DNA of 54,716 bases, from the NCBI GenBank assembly GCA_003225295.1, contig QHYZ01000075.1, positions 1-54,716 of the forward strand, in the 5' to 3' direction. This document shows, in pieces, positions 1 through 7,756 of the stretch. How positions within the stretch are numbered: position 1 is the stretch's first letter; every line of letters begins with the position of its first letter. Below the pieces are notes generated by a model. It did no database searches. It was not told where the DNA came from and saw only the letters and a list, made by a program, of their open reading frames with translations. The position numbers and the translations under genes were made by a program. The stretch comes from Acidobacteriota bacterium. Its GTDB lineage: Bacteria > Acidobacteriota > Terriglobia > Acidiferrales > UBA7541.

Positions 1-969
1 TAAAGCCGTGCCCGGTCGGAAGACGGACCAGAAAGACAGTGAGTGGATCGCGGATTTGCTGCAGCACGGATTGCTGCGCGGGAGTTTCGTGCCCCCGCAA
101 CCAACACGTGAACTTCGCGACCTCACGCGGTATCGCGTGAGTTTGGTACAGGAGATCAACCGGATTGCGAATCGCATTCAGAGAGTACTGGAGGATGCCA
201 ACATCAAGTTGGCATCGGTAGCGACCGATGCTTTGGGTGCTTCAGGGAGAGCGATCTTGGAGGCGATGCTTGCTGGGAAGCAAGACGCTGCCCAGCTGGC
301 AGAGATGGCCCAAGGGAAACTGCGGAACAAGATCCCGGAACTGAAATTGGCGCTCGAAGGTCGCGTGACCGAGCATCATCGATTTTTGCTCCGACAGCTC
401 TTCGAGCACCTGCGCTTCACGGAATCGAAGATGCAGCAGATTGAGGAAGAGATCGAGAGGCGCATGTGCCCTTTGAGGATAAGGTCATTCGGCTGTGCAC
501 CATTCCTGGAGTCGACCGGGTGACCGCCTGGGGATTGCTGGCGGAGATCGGATTGAACATGGATCAGTTTCCCTCCTCGGCGCACCTCGCTTCCTGGGCC
601 TGTCTGTGTCCAGGGAGCTTTGAGAGCGCCGGGAAACGACTGAGCGGGAAGATGCGCAAGGGCAATGTGTCGCTGCGGCGTTGTTTGTCGCAGGCGGCCT
701 GGGCCATCTCGATGATGAAGAATAACTACCTCTCGGCGCTGTATCGGCGCATTGCTGCTCGGCGGGGAGCCAAGCGTGCGGTCATGGCGGTAGCTCACGC
801 ACTGTTAGTTATTGCCTATCACATGCTGAAGCGTAAGGAAGACTACCGAGAACTCGGTGCGGATCACTTTGACCGGATCGACGTGAACCGAATCCGCCGA
901 TCCTTGGTCAACCGACTGGAACGTCTGGGCCACAAAGTGACCTTGGAGCCACTCGCTCAGACCGCCTGA
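1..969 (+). mobile_element. IS110-family transposase, 5' end outside window, frameshifted
   Basis: IS110 transposases are DEDD recombinases that move elements without long terminal inverted repeats. The reading frame enters from the left edge: codons from base 2 read K-A-V-P-G-R-K-T-D, the usual block holding a catalytic Asp, followed by W-I-A-D-L-L-Q-H-G. It runs to a stop at 523. The C-terminal transposase_20 domain (C-T-I-P-G-V-D, later S-W-A-C-L-C-P-G) continues in another frame from about 466 to 969. The two frames join cleanly near 464-468 if one base is missing, so this is a single gene broken by a one-base deletion. No terminal inverted repeats or target duplications were seen, as expected for the family. 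It is either recently inactivated or a sequence error; the N-terminal part of the element is not in the window. Confidence 0.9.
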
Positions 970-1386
970 ATCTATTTTCGTAGGAGTAGTTCGCGCTGAT
1001 TCTTAGCCCGACTCCTGCTCCCCAGCCCGATTGTCACTGATTTCAGTAAGTGGCCTTTTTCTGCCACTCCTCAGAAAATCTGGGCACTGCTTCAGGCTAA
1101 TTCCTGCGTCCGGCAGCTTCGGGTCTTCTGCTTTCCCGGCTCCTCCCTTACACCATTGGGTTCGCTCCCATAAAGCAGCCGCTCGCTTTGGCAAGAGATT
1201 TCCGAGTAGGATGGTCCGTTTTGGCGAGGCACATCTTTGCGCCTCACTGGCCCCTCCCGGAACGAAGGCCTGTGACGCCGAAGGCGGGGCGTTTAGGACG
1301 GGGTGGAGGGAGGGCCAGTGAGGACGATGTACCGTGGTGCGATCTCATGAGGCCCTGGCGCACTTGTGGCTTAAACAAGCAAGCGA
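970..1386. other. Gene-free stretch between IS110 and permease relic
   Basis: About 417 bases without a credible gene. Open frames here have no recognisable domain or convincing ribosome binding site. A G/C-rich patch around 1250-1320 can pair with itself but has no T run. It may include the right end of the IS110 element. Confidence 0.4.
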
Positions 1387-2144
1387 CTATTCGTAACGTA
1401 GAGCGACTATGGGATCGACGCGGGTTGCGTGGCGAGCGGCGATGTAACTCGCAAACAAAACGACCGCTGCTGACAAGACTGACACGCTTGCGTAAGAAAT
1501 GGCATCAGTCGGAAGCACACCGACCAAGAAATCTGCCATCAAGCGGGAGACAGCGAAAGCAGCAAGAAGTGCGCAGATCACGCCTACGGTCACAATGAGC
1601 AAGGCATGCCGCAAAATCATTTTAAGTATACCCAGTGGCGCCCCTAAAGCCAGTCCCGAGCTGGAGCGTCTGGGAAGAAGAGTAGTGCTGCGTGAGAGGA
1701 ATGTAGAAGTATGGACCGAAGGCTCCGGTAAAATCGTAGTTCCTACTGTTCTTTACGATTCCAATCACTGCAATAGGATGGCTTGGGTCGTTTCCGGTGC
1801 TGAAGAGCCTCCCAAGGCACCGACGCCCAACGCGACCGTCAAGATGGCGACGGCTGTGAAGGCAGGGGACTTCCGGAGTTGGCGGAAAGCCAAGCGGCAA
1901 TCGGAGAGGACGGAGTGGAGCCAATTCCCAATTCGCTCTTCGCGAACCTGCTCTTTCACTTGCTCGATGCCGCCAAGTTCGACGCGTGCGGCGCGTTGTG
2001 CTTCGTTCGGGAGCATGCCTGCGCGAAGATTTTCTTCAGTGAGCATTTCAAGGTGGGAGTGAACCTCCTGGCCAAGTCCACCTCCACACGCCGAGAGAGA
2101 AAGAGGTTGCGCAGGAAACTTCGGGTCTTCATGAAGAGTGGCAT
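1387..2144 (-). pseudogene. Decayed FtsX/MacB-type ABC permease (acidobacterial ADOP-like)
   Basis: Relic of a permease that is normally about 800 residues long. Starting at the ATG at 2144 (AGGAG seven bases upstream) the N-terminus reads M-K-T-R-S-F-L-R-N-L-F. A frameshift near 2070 moves it into a second frame with Q-E-V-H-S-H-L-E-M-L-T-E-E-N, then the first membrane segment (A-F-T-A-V-A-I-L-T-V-A-L-G). About 1800 it jumps to a third frame with a periplasmic-domain fragment (H-P-I-A-V-I-G-I-V-K, F-Y-I-P-L). Near 1620 it jumps again to the last membrane segments ending R-V-D-P-I-V-A-L-R-Y-E. Two large internal deletions and several frameshifts make it non-functional. The alignment to the family is from memory of its conserved blocks. 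Confidence 0.85.
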
Positions 2145-2263
2145 GGGAAGCTCCTATCGATTTTCTGTAGGAGTAATACTGACCCACATATAGAGCGTCA
2201 ATAGGAAGCAGAGCATGCACTGGACACAAAACCCGCAACTTTTCTCTGGCGCGGCATTTTCAC

Positions 2264-2387
2264 ATTTTCCATTCATTTTCCAATTGGGGCTGCTTTGGAG
2301 TGTATAAGTGCTGCCGTTCCAGCGACTTAGAATTTACTAGAGGAAGCTTGGGAAGCTTCCGTACTACCATTGTACGACGCCCGCTCT
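2264..2387 (+). repeat. Dispersed intergenic repeat, copy 1
   Basis: This block shares a long ordered set of words with 18031-18183 and 51371-51526: ATTTTCC-AT-CATTTTCC, then AAGTGC(C/T)GCC, a TTCAGCG/TCCAGCG word, TTTACTAGA, and finally a hairpin and TTGTACGACGCCCGCTCT. The hairpin here is GGAAGCTT (2342-2349), GGG, AAGCTTCC (2353-2360), a perfect eight-base stem. All three copies lie in the same orientation and none overlaps an intact gene. There is no coding content and no T run after the hairpin, so a terminator is unlikely. The rest of the gap to 2516 holds nothing I recognise. Confidence 0.8.
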
Positions 2388-2516
2388 TAGGGTCTTGTTT
2401 GTAGTCACCATTGCTGTGCGGTGCGGGAATAACTAGTTTGTGCAAACCCAACCCACAGAACGACCCCCAGCGATAGGTGCACCGGTGCGCTTCCGAGCGC
2501 TCTGGGATCAACTAGA

Positions 2517-2834
2517 CTATTTTCGGAGTATGTCGTCGGCCCAGCTCATTGCAGCCATGGCCCGGGGAAACCCGATGGTGGTGATACTTATTACGATCAC
2601 ATGACGAATCTCGGCAGCGGAAATTCCGGCTGTCTTCGCTTGGCGGACTGCGGAGTGCACGGCTCCTTCGGATTGGGCGGCGGCGGCGATTCCTATTTTG
2701 ACGAGTCGCCGAACGCGGTCATCGAGCGGCCCAGCGCCGTGACATTCATCACCCAGTTTCTGAAATGCCTGCCATATGGGTGCAAAGGATGCAGAAAAGG
2801 ATTTGACCGTTTTGGGTAAACCTGGTCTCTTCAT
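2517..2834 (-). CDS. Carboxymuconolactone decarboxylase / AhpD-fold family protein
   Basis: A 105-residue all-helical protein of the CMD/AhpD superfamily, recognised from the D-D-R-V-R-R-L-V-K-I-G-I-A-A-A block and the following helix with A-V-H-S-A-V-R-Q-A-K-T-A-G. The redox-active CxxC of true AhpD is absent: the position reads S-E-G-A-V-H. It is therefore unlikely to be a peroxidase-reducing thiol enzyme and its reaction is open. The start at 2834 is chosen because GAGGAGA lies eight bases upstream; longer in-frame starts have no such site. It follows the ArsR-type regulator gene by 125 bases on the same strand, so the two may be co-transcribed. Confidence 0.8.
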   Translation of the reverse strand: MKRPGLPKTVKSFSASFAPIWQAFQKLGDECHGAGPLDDRVRRLVKIGIAAAAQSEGAVHSAVRQAKTAGISAAEIRHVIVISITTIGFPRAMAAMSWADDILRK

Positions 2835-2959
2835 GAGTGGTCTCCTCGTTTCAGCCTGGCCATTTTCCCGGTGCGGAAGATGTGGATGCTGCTGAAGTAT
2901 CTTTGCTTCTATCACAAAAACACGCACCGTCGCGTACCCAGCGGTCTCAGAATTTGACC

Positions 2960-3436
2960 TTAGATGTGCAGACTCTGTGTTTTGCGCACTTGGGCCTTCA
3001 GAACTTGCCGGATGAAGTGGCACGCTTGCCGGACTTCAGGAAGCGCTAGAGAACAGTAGACTTGCCTGCCCTTCTTCTCCGTCACGACGACGCCTGCGGA
3101 ACGGAGCGTGGCCAACTGGACAGAAACATTGGCGAGCGGGACTCCCAGCTCGGCTTGGAGTCCGGATACCGTGTAGGCCTTCTTCCCGAGGAGATCTAGC
3201 ATGCGCAGCCGGGTAGTATTAGCGAGCGCTTTGCAAATCCGCACTTGCATCTCGCAAATGCGATTCTCGGCCTTCGCTGTTTCAGCGGCTCCAGCGGGCC
3301 GGGGCCTCTTGAGTGTTGTTTTTCTTCTCACGTTAAGTACGCGGGTCGGCCGCTCCCGGGCGAGGAAAGCCGCGGCTCCCTGATGTGCGTTCAAACTCGA
3401 ACCAACCTTGTGGGCCGTCGATTCATTCTCATGCAT
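2960..3436 (-). CDS. ArsR-family transcriptional regulator
   Basis: A 158-residue winged-helix repressor-type protein. The first ~60 residues are a charged, low-complexity extension. The ArsR domain follows: I-C-K-A-L-A-N-T-T-R-L-R-M-L-D-L-L, the recognition region V-S-G-L-Q-A-E-L-G-V-P-L-A-N-V-S-V-Q-L-A-T-L-R, and the wing with E-K-K-G-R-Q-V-Y-C-S-L. The classical metal site (C-V-C in the third helix) is missing. Cysteines occur elsewhere (R-I-C, R-I-C-K, V-Y-C, A-C-H), so a thiol-based sensor is possible but unproven. AGGAGG five bases before the ATG at 3436 fixes the start. It sits immediately downstream of the molybdoenzyme operon and is the nearest candidate regulator. Confidence 0.88.
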   Translation of the reverse strand: MHENESTAHKVGSSLNAHQGAAAFLARERPTRVLNVRRKTTLKRPRPAGAAETAKAENRICEMQVRICKALANTTRLRMLDLLGKKAYTVSGLQAELGVPLANVSVQLATLRSAGVVVTEKKGRQVYCSLALPEVRQACHFIRQVLKAQVRKTQSLHI

Positions 3437-3475
3437 AACCACCTCCTAGGCAAGATTTCGCGGCGGTCGAATGCC

Positions 3476-4531
3476 TCACCGAATGGCGCTCATCTGACCT
3501 GCAAAGACAAAGATATATCTCACTAACACTCCGCCCACCAGCACAAGCAACGCAGCCGCGACGGCCCAGCCGCGGCTGAAATGTAACTTGTTCGCCGGAG
3601 GGGCGAGTGCGGAGAGTTCACTGACAACGGAGACGGAAGCGCCGGCCGGAGAGGGAGTGGCGACACCCATGCGAGGCAATAACTGAACGTGGGTGAGAAA
3701 CAGCGGCACCACTTCGCGCACTTCGATGGCCCAGGGAAGCACCAGTCCCAAGCCCATGAGAAACACCCAAAACACCATGGTGAACGGCCCCCCCAGCACC
3801 AACTTGAGTGATTCGCGCACGGCTTCAACCGAGAGCTCTCCGTGAATGAAATAAGGAACCACAATGAAGAATTCGAGCGTCAGAAAGCAGACATCCAGCA
3901 GGTATAGCGAACGAAATTGATACATCTCGAATTTCCTCGAACGCATTGCGAGAACTAAGATTAGCAACGCGCATCCCGAAGACAGTGCTGAGAATAGGAA
4001 GAGTTGTGCCACGAGATTTGTGTTCCAGAAGGGACGCGACTGTACCGCTCCGAGAAGTACGCCCGTGTAGATGGCCACCCCTACGCTCACTGGAAGCCCT
4101 GCAATCGCCAGCGGACGACGCCAAGGCGCGACATCCACGTTGAGGATTCCGAGAAACCGCAGGCGCCTCGGCAGCCTTCCGAAGAAGTGCTCTCGCCCGT
4201 CGCGGGATGTCCACCCGTAGGCGTAGATCAGTGAAATGCCGATGAAGAGCATCAACAGCCAAGAACCGATCGACATCGGACTTTCCCAGCGAAAGTGCAG
4301 GAACAGCTTGTAAGCGCGGTACCAGTGCCCTAGGTCAAAGACGAGGAGTGTGCAACCGAGCATTACTGGCCACGAGGCAAGCAGCGCGCCTAAGCGGGCA
4401 ATATGCTCCTGCGCTGAGTCGTCATCCTTGCGAAACAACTCTGTCAGAGCAGAGACGAAATAGAGTCCGGCTGACAACCCTCCGAGGAACAAGTAACTGA
4501 CAATCAGATATTGCCATTCGATCGTCTTCAT
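3476..4531 (-). CDS. NrfD/PsrC-type membrane anchor subunit
   Basis: A 351-residue polytopic membrane protein of the NrfD/PsrC family, the quinone-interacting anchor of complex iron-sulfur molybdoenzymes. The N-terminus (E-W-Q-Y-L-I-V-S-Y-L-F-L-G-G-L-S-A-G) is the typical first helix, and about eight further hydrophobic stretches follow. It would move electrons between the quinone pool and the Fe-S subunit encoded just upstream. The ATG at 4531 is preceded by GAGGAA. The gap to the Fe-S gene is ten bases, indicating translational coupling in one operon. The protein is last in the catalytic set, matching the usual A-B-C gene order. Confidence 0.9.
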   Translation of the reverse strand: MKTIEWQYLIVSYLFLGGLSAGLYFVSALTELFRKDDDSAQEHIARLGALLASWPVMLGCTLLVFDLGHWYRAYKLFLHFRWESPMSIGSWLLMLFIGISLIYAYGWTSRDGREHFFGRLPRRLRFLGILNVDVAPWRRPLAIAGLPVSVGVAIYTGVLLGAVQSRPFWNTNLVAQLFLFSALSSGCALLILVLAMRSRKFEMYQFRSLYLLDVCFLTLEFFIVVPYFIHGELSVEAVRESLKLVLGGPFTMVFWVFLMGLGLVLPWAIEVREVVPLFLTHVQLLPRMGVATPSPAGASVSVVSELSALAPPANKLHFSRGWAVAAALLVLVGGVLVRYIFVFAGQMSAIR

Positions 4532-4541
4532 CGCGGTTTCC

Positions 4542-5093
4542 TCACAGCAGGTAATAGATCTGCGGCCCGGTCCCTGCTTCCCGCTTTTTCAACCGATACT
4601 GCCGCTTTTCCAAAATTTGATGGATTTCGCTTGTCGGATCGTTCAAATCGCCGAATATCCGGACCTTTGACGGACAGGTTTCGACGCAAGCTGGAAGCTC
4701 CCCGCGATCCAGCCGATGTGCACACAGATCGCATTTCTCGACCACGCCCAGGTCTTCGCGGAAGAAACGTGCATCGTACGGGCAGGCAATCATGCAGTAG
4801 CGGCAACCGACGCACTCCGAAGGATTCACAGCGACCACGCCATCCGCACGCTGATAGGAAGCACCTGTCGGACAGACCCGTACGCACGCAGGTGCTTCGC
4901 AGTGGTGGCATTGTTCCGGCTCAAACACTTCCATCAACTTTGGCCAGTCGCCGCGGAGTTCCTCGTTGATCCAATTGCGGCTCTTGCCGAGCGGGACGCC
5001 GTTCTCGGCCCGGCAAGCGACAACACAAGCCTTGCAGTCGATGCATTTCTTGGCGTCAATTGCCAGCGCATAGCGCTTAGTTCGCATCGCCAT
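4542..5093 (-). CDS. Four-cluster [4Fe-4S] ferredoxin subunit (NrfC/PsrB type)
   Basis: A 183-residue electron-transfer subunit. Four cysteine groups are visible: C-I-D-C-K-A-C (residues ~16-22), C-H-H-C-E-A-P-A-C, C-V-G-C-R-Y-C-M-I-A-C-P, and C-D-L-C with a distal P-A-C-V-E-T-C-P, enough for four [4Fe-4S] clusters as in PsrB/NrfC/DmsB. It has no signal peptide, so it probably crosses the membrane by hitch-hiking with the Tat-exported catalytic subunit. The start at 5093 has GAGGTG upstream and lies nine bases after the stop of the catalytic-subunit gene. Confidence 0.93.
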   Translation of the reverse strand: MAMRTKRYALAIDAKKCIDCKACVVACRAENGVPLGKSRNWINEELRGDWPKLMEVFEPEQCHHCEAPACVRVCPTGASYQRADGVVAVNPSECVGCRYCMIACPYDARFFREDLGVVEKCDLCAHRLDRGELPACVETCPSKVRIFGDLNDPTSEIHQILEKRQYRLKKREAGTGPQIYYLL

Positions 5094-5102
5094 CGTGGCA
5101 CC

Positions 5103-7280
5103 TCAAACTTTTCTGACCTTTACGAAGGTCTCGTGGAGTGCTGCTCCGCCCGAGACCGTGTCCCAAGCGGTCTCGATGAGTTGCGCGTCGGAGCCACCAG
5201 AGTTCGCGAGTCGCAGCCATGGCGAACGCTTCCCGTAGCCGTGCTGCATGAAAACGCAGTCAGTACGAATTTTCGGTGTGACTCGCGCTTTGAGCCGGAC
5301 ACTTCCGACTCCACTTGCTACCTCCACCAGACTCGCATCAGTGATTCCTAGCGAATCCGCAGGCTTCGGATGAATCCACAGGGCGTTTTCGGGTGAGAAT
5401 GAGTTCAGCCACGGGTTGTTACTGGTGCTCGCGTGCGTGAAAAAGGCGTGACGGCCCAGCACCAGTCGGAATTTCCCCTCGGGAACTTGCGACGGCTGGT
5501 GGTAGACCGGAAGCGGATCGTACCCCGCTTCGCGCAACCGCTCTGAAAGGAGCTCGATTTTCCCTGATTTAGTGACAAAGCGGTGGTCGGGGCTCAAGGT
5601 TGACCCGTACTTGGGATACTGCGGCGGCGAGTAGACGCCATGCTTCTTCATGTAATCCAGCGGCAAATCCATGGGTAAAGGCTTCACCTGCTCCGCGATC
5701 CACTGCTCCATGGTGTAATCGAAATACTGAGAGAGGTTCAGCCGTTTCGCGAGGCCTTGCACGATTTCGAAGGCCGGCTTCGTGTCATGGAGAGGTTTCA
5801 CGACAGGCTGCCGGTAGAGAACCACGGGACGAATTCCGCCCAGCATCTCGACAGGGTCGAGCCGCTCAAGATACGTCGACTCGGGTAAAATCACGTCGGC
5901 ATACCAGGCTGTATCGCTCATCTGGATGTCTATGACGCCGACGAAATCCATCTGGCGGAGCATCTGTAGAGTCTTTTCCTGCTCCGGGATCGCGCTCATT
6001 GGATCTTGCTTGTAGATCATCCAAGCCTTCACCGGATAGGGCTGCCCCGCCAGAACGTTCTCGCGTAACTTCAGATAGACACCGTCGCCTTTCGCGGCGA
6101 GCGGGAAATTCTTGTCGAGTTCGTCCACGCGAGGCGCGACCGGGTCATCCCACGGCAGGAACATCAATTCGCCGAGTTCCACCTTTGCGTTGGGAACCAT
6201 GCCGCCCTGACGATCCCAGTTACCCACAATGGCGTTCAGAATGGCTTGTCCACGGCGCATGGAAAAATCATCACGAGACCATGAAGAACGTCTGCCTGCG
6301 TAGTAAATCGCCCTGGGCGCAGCGTCTGAGAATTCGCGCGCGATGCGGAAAATGTCCTTCGCTGGGATTTGCGTTTCTTCTGCGGCCCAGTCCGGGGTGT
6401 ACTGCTTCACGTGCTCCGCAAGCTGCTCGAAGCCGCTGCAGTAAGTGGATACGAACTCTTTGTTGTAACGGTTTTCGCTGATAATGACGTTGAGCATCGC
6501 TAGGATGAACGCTAGGTCGGTGCCCGGTTTGATCGGATACCATTCATCCGCCTTGGCCGCCGTCTTCGTGAACCGCGGATCGAGATAAATCAACCGAGCT
6601 TTTCGTTCCGTCGTCGAATCGATGAGATCCATGGTGTCGGGCGTGATGAAGGATTCGAGCCGGTTCGCGCCGGACATAATGATGTAGCGTGCATTTTGTA
6701 CATCGAAAGAAGGCACGGTACCAAACGTCACCGAATAGGCCAAATTCACGGAAGCAAGACACAGAGTGGGATGCCGTACGCTGTTCGGTGAGCCGAACGC
6801 CTGGCTAAGATTTCGAAAGAAAACTTCCTGAAAACTTGCACTGGAAGACCAAAGGGTACCCTGCGGCCCGTACTTTTCCTTAATGGCCGAGAGCTTCTGG
6901 GCGGCAAAGTCGAGCGCTTCGTCCCAACCCACTACTTTCCACTTGCCCTCGCCTCGCTCGCCGGTGCGAATCATCGGATGCTTGATTCGCGCCGTGTCAT
7001 AGAGTTGTTGAATGCCGGCATTTCCACGAGCGCACAGCATTCCCTTGGACTTCGGATTCTCCGGGTTGGGATTCAGCTTCTTGAGCACGCCCTTCTCCAC
7101 TATGGCAATCATGGAGCATTTGTTTACGCACATGTCGCAGGTGGTAGGAATTTCCAATCGTGGCACTACATCCTTGGCGGCTTTCTGCTGTTGGAGGGGC
7201 ACTCGGCACGCTTCGGTCTGCAGCAGCGCTGCTCCGACCGCCCCTCCCGTCGCCATTTTTAGGAATCCTCGCCGATTCAT
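5103..7280 (-). CDS. Molybdopterin oxidoreductase catalytic subunit (PsrA/PhsA-like)
   Basis: A 725-residue DMSO-reductase-superfamily enzyme. It begins with a twin-arginine signal (M-N-R-R-G-F-L-K-M-A). An Fe4S4 site uses C48, C51, C55 and C83. The expected molybdenum ligand position reads H-P-T-L-C-L-A-S with C174, as in polysulfide/thiosulfate reductases and some arsenate enzymes, rather than the Ser or Asp of DMSO or nitrate reductases. The length fits PsrA/PhsA (about 750) better than tetrathionate reductase TtrA (about 1000). With the following Fe-S and NrfD subunits it forms a periplasm-facing quinone-linked complex. The direction of the reaction and the substrate (polysulfide, thiosulfate or other) cannot be read from sequence alone. 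Confidence 0.88.
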   Translation of the reverse strand: MNRRGFLKMATGGAVGAALLQTEACRVPLQQQKAAKDVVPRLEIPTTCDMCVNKCSMIAIVEKGVLKKLNPNPENPKSKGMLCARGNAGIQQLYDTARIKHPMIRTGERGEGKWKVVGWDEALDFAAQKLSAIKEKYGPQGTLWSSSASFQEVFFRNLSQAFGSPNSVRHPTLCLASVNLAYSVTFGTVPSFDVQNARYIIMSGANRLESFITPDTMDLIDSTTERKARLIYLDPRFTKTAAKADEWYPIKPGTDLAFILAMLNVIISENRYNKEFVSTYCSGFEQLAEHVKQYTPDWAAEETQIPAKDIFRIAREFSDAAPRAIYYAGRRSSWSRDDFSMRRGQAILNAIVGNWDRQGGMVPNAKVELGELMFLPWDDPVAPRVDELDKNFPLAAKGDGVYLKLRENVLAGQPYPVKAWMIYKQDPMSAIPEQEKTLQMLRQMDFVGVIDIQMSDTAWYADVILPESTYLERLDPVEMLGGIRPVVLYRQPVVKPLHDTKPAFEIVQGLAKRLNLSQYFDYTMEQWIAEQVKPLPMDLPLDYMKKHGVYSPPQYPKYGSTLSPDHRFVTKSGKIELLSERLREAGYDPLPVYHQPSQVPEGKFRLVLGRHAFFTHASTSNNPWLNSFSPENALWIHPKPADSLGITDASLVEVASGVGSVRLKARVTPKIRTDCVFMQHGYGKRSPWLRLANSGGSDAQLIETAWDTVSGGAALHETFVKVRKV

Positions 7281-7317
7281 GATGCCCCTCGCTCTCTGAG
7301 TTCAGAGTTGCCGAGCC

Positions 7318-7686
7318 TCACTTCCCACAGGTTTCCGGTTGCGGAGAATCCACCGCGTGGTTGTAAAGAAATGTGAGAGCATCGTTCAATTGCTCGGGTG
7401 TCATGTACTTTGTCAGTGGCTCTGTTCCCTTCATGTGCTTCCCTTTCGCGAAGTAGGATTGCCACTGAGCCTGAGTCTTGTTCAACGGCGTGACCTCTCC
7501 TCCCTTCTCACCCTTGATGTGGCAAGACTTGCAGGTTTGCTTGAAGTAGAATTTCCCCTTCGCTTCATTTCCCTTCTGCCCCGCGCGGCTCGTGCTCAAG
7601 GGCACGAGAGCCAGTAATCCGGCAAACACCAACGAAGCGACTGCGAGTACTCCCAAGTTTTTCCCAAGCTTTCTGAAACTTTTCAT
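7318..7686 (-). CDS. Small exported class I cytochrome c
   Basis: A 122-residue monoheme cytochrome. A signal peptide covers roughly residues 1-35 (K-S-F-R-K-L-G-K then a long hydrophobic run). The heme motif C-K-S-C-H is at 52-56, and M85 or M95 may be the distal ligand. AAGGAGGA before the ATG at 7686 fixes the start, excluding a 21-codon upstream extension. It lies between the outer-membrane barrel gene and the molybdoenzyme catalytic gene, so it probably passes electrons to or from that complex in the periplasm. The spacing to the catalytic gene is 37 bases. Confidence 0.9.
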   Translation of the reverse strand: MKSFRKLGKNLGVLAVASLVFAGLLALVPLSTSRAGQKGNEAKGKFYFKQTCKSCHIKGEKGGEVTPLNKTQAQWQSYFAKGKHMKGTEPLTKYMTPEQLNDALTFLYNHAVDSPQPETCGK

Positions 7687-7713
7687 GGCGTCCTCCTTGC
7701 ATTCTGAGTTGGG

Positions 7714-7742
7714 TGAGAGGCCGACGTCCTGCCAGCCTCTCA
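7714..7742. other. Intercistronic hairpin
   Basis: TGAGAGGC (7714-7721) and GCCTCTCA (7735-7742) form an eight-base-pair stem around a 13-base loop, in the short gap between the barrel gene and the cytochrome gene. There is no T run on the transcribed strand, so an mRNA-stability or processing element is more likely than a terminator. Confidence 0.4.
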
Positions 7743-7756
7743 GCCTCAATTAGTTG

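Noticed and set aside
2342-2360. Repeat hairpin as a transcription terminator
   Set aside because: No T run follows on either strand, and the three copies do not consistently follow a gene end.
5103-7280. Arsenate reductase call for the molybdoenzyme because an ArsR-type gene is nearby
   Set aside because: The regulator lacks the metal-binding C-V-C motif, and the protein is shorter than ArrA; a sulfur-type enzyme is the better but still open reading.
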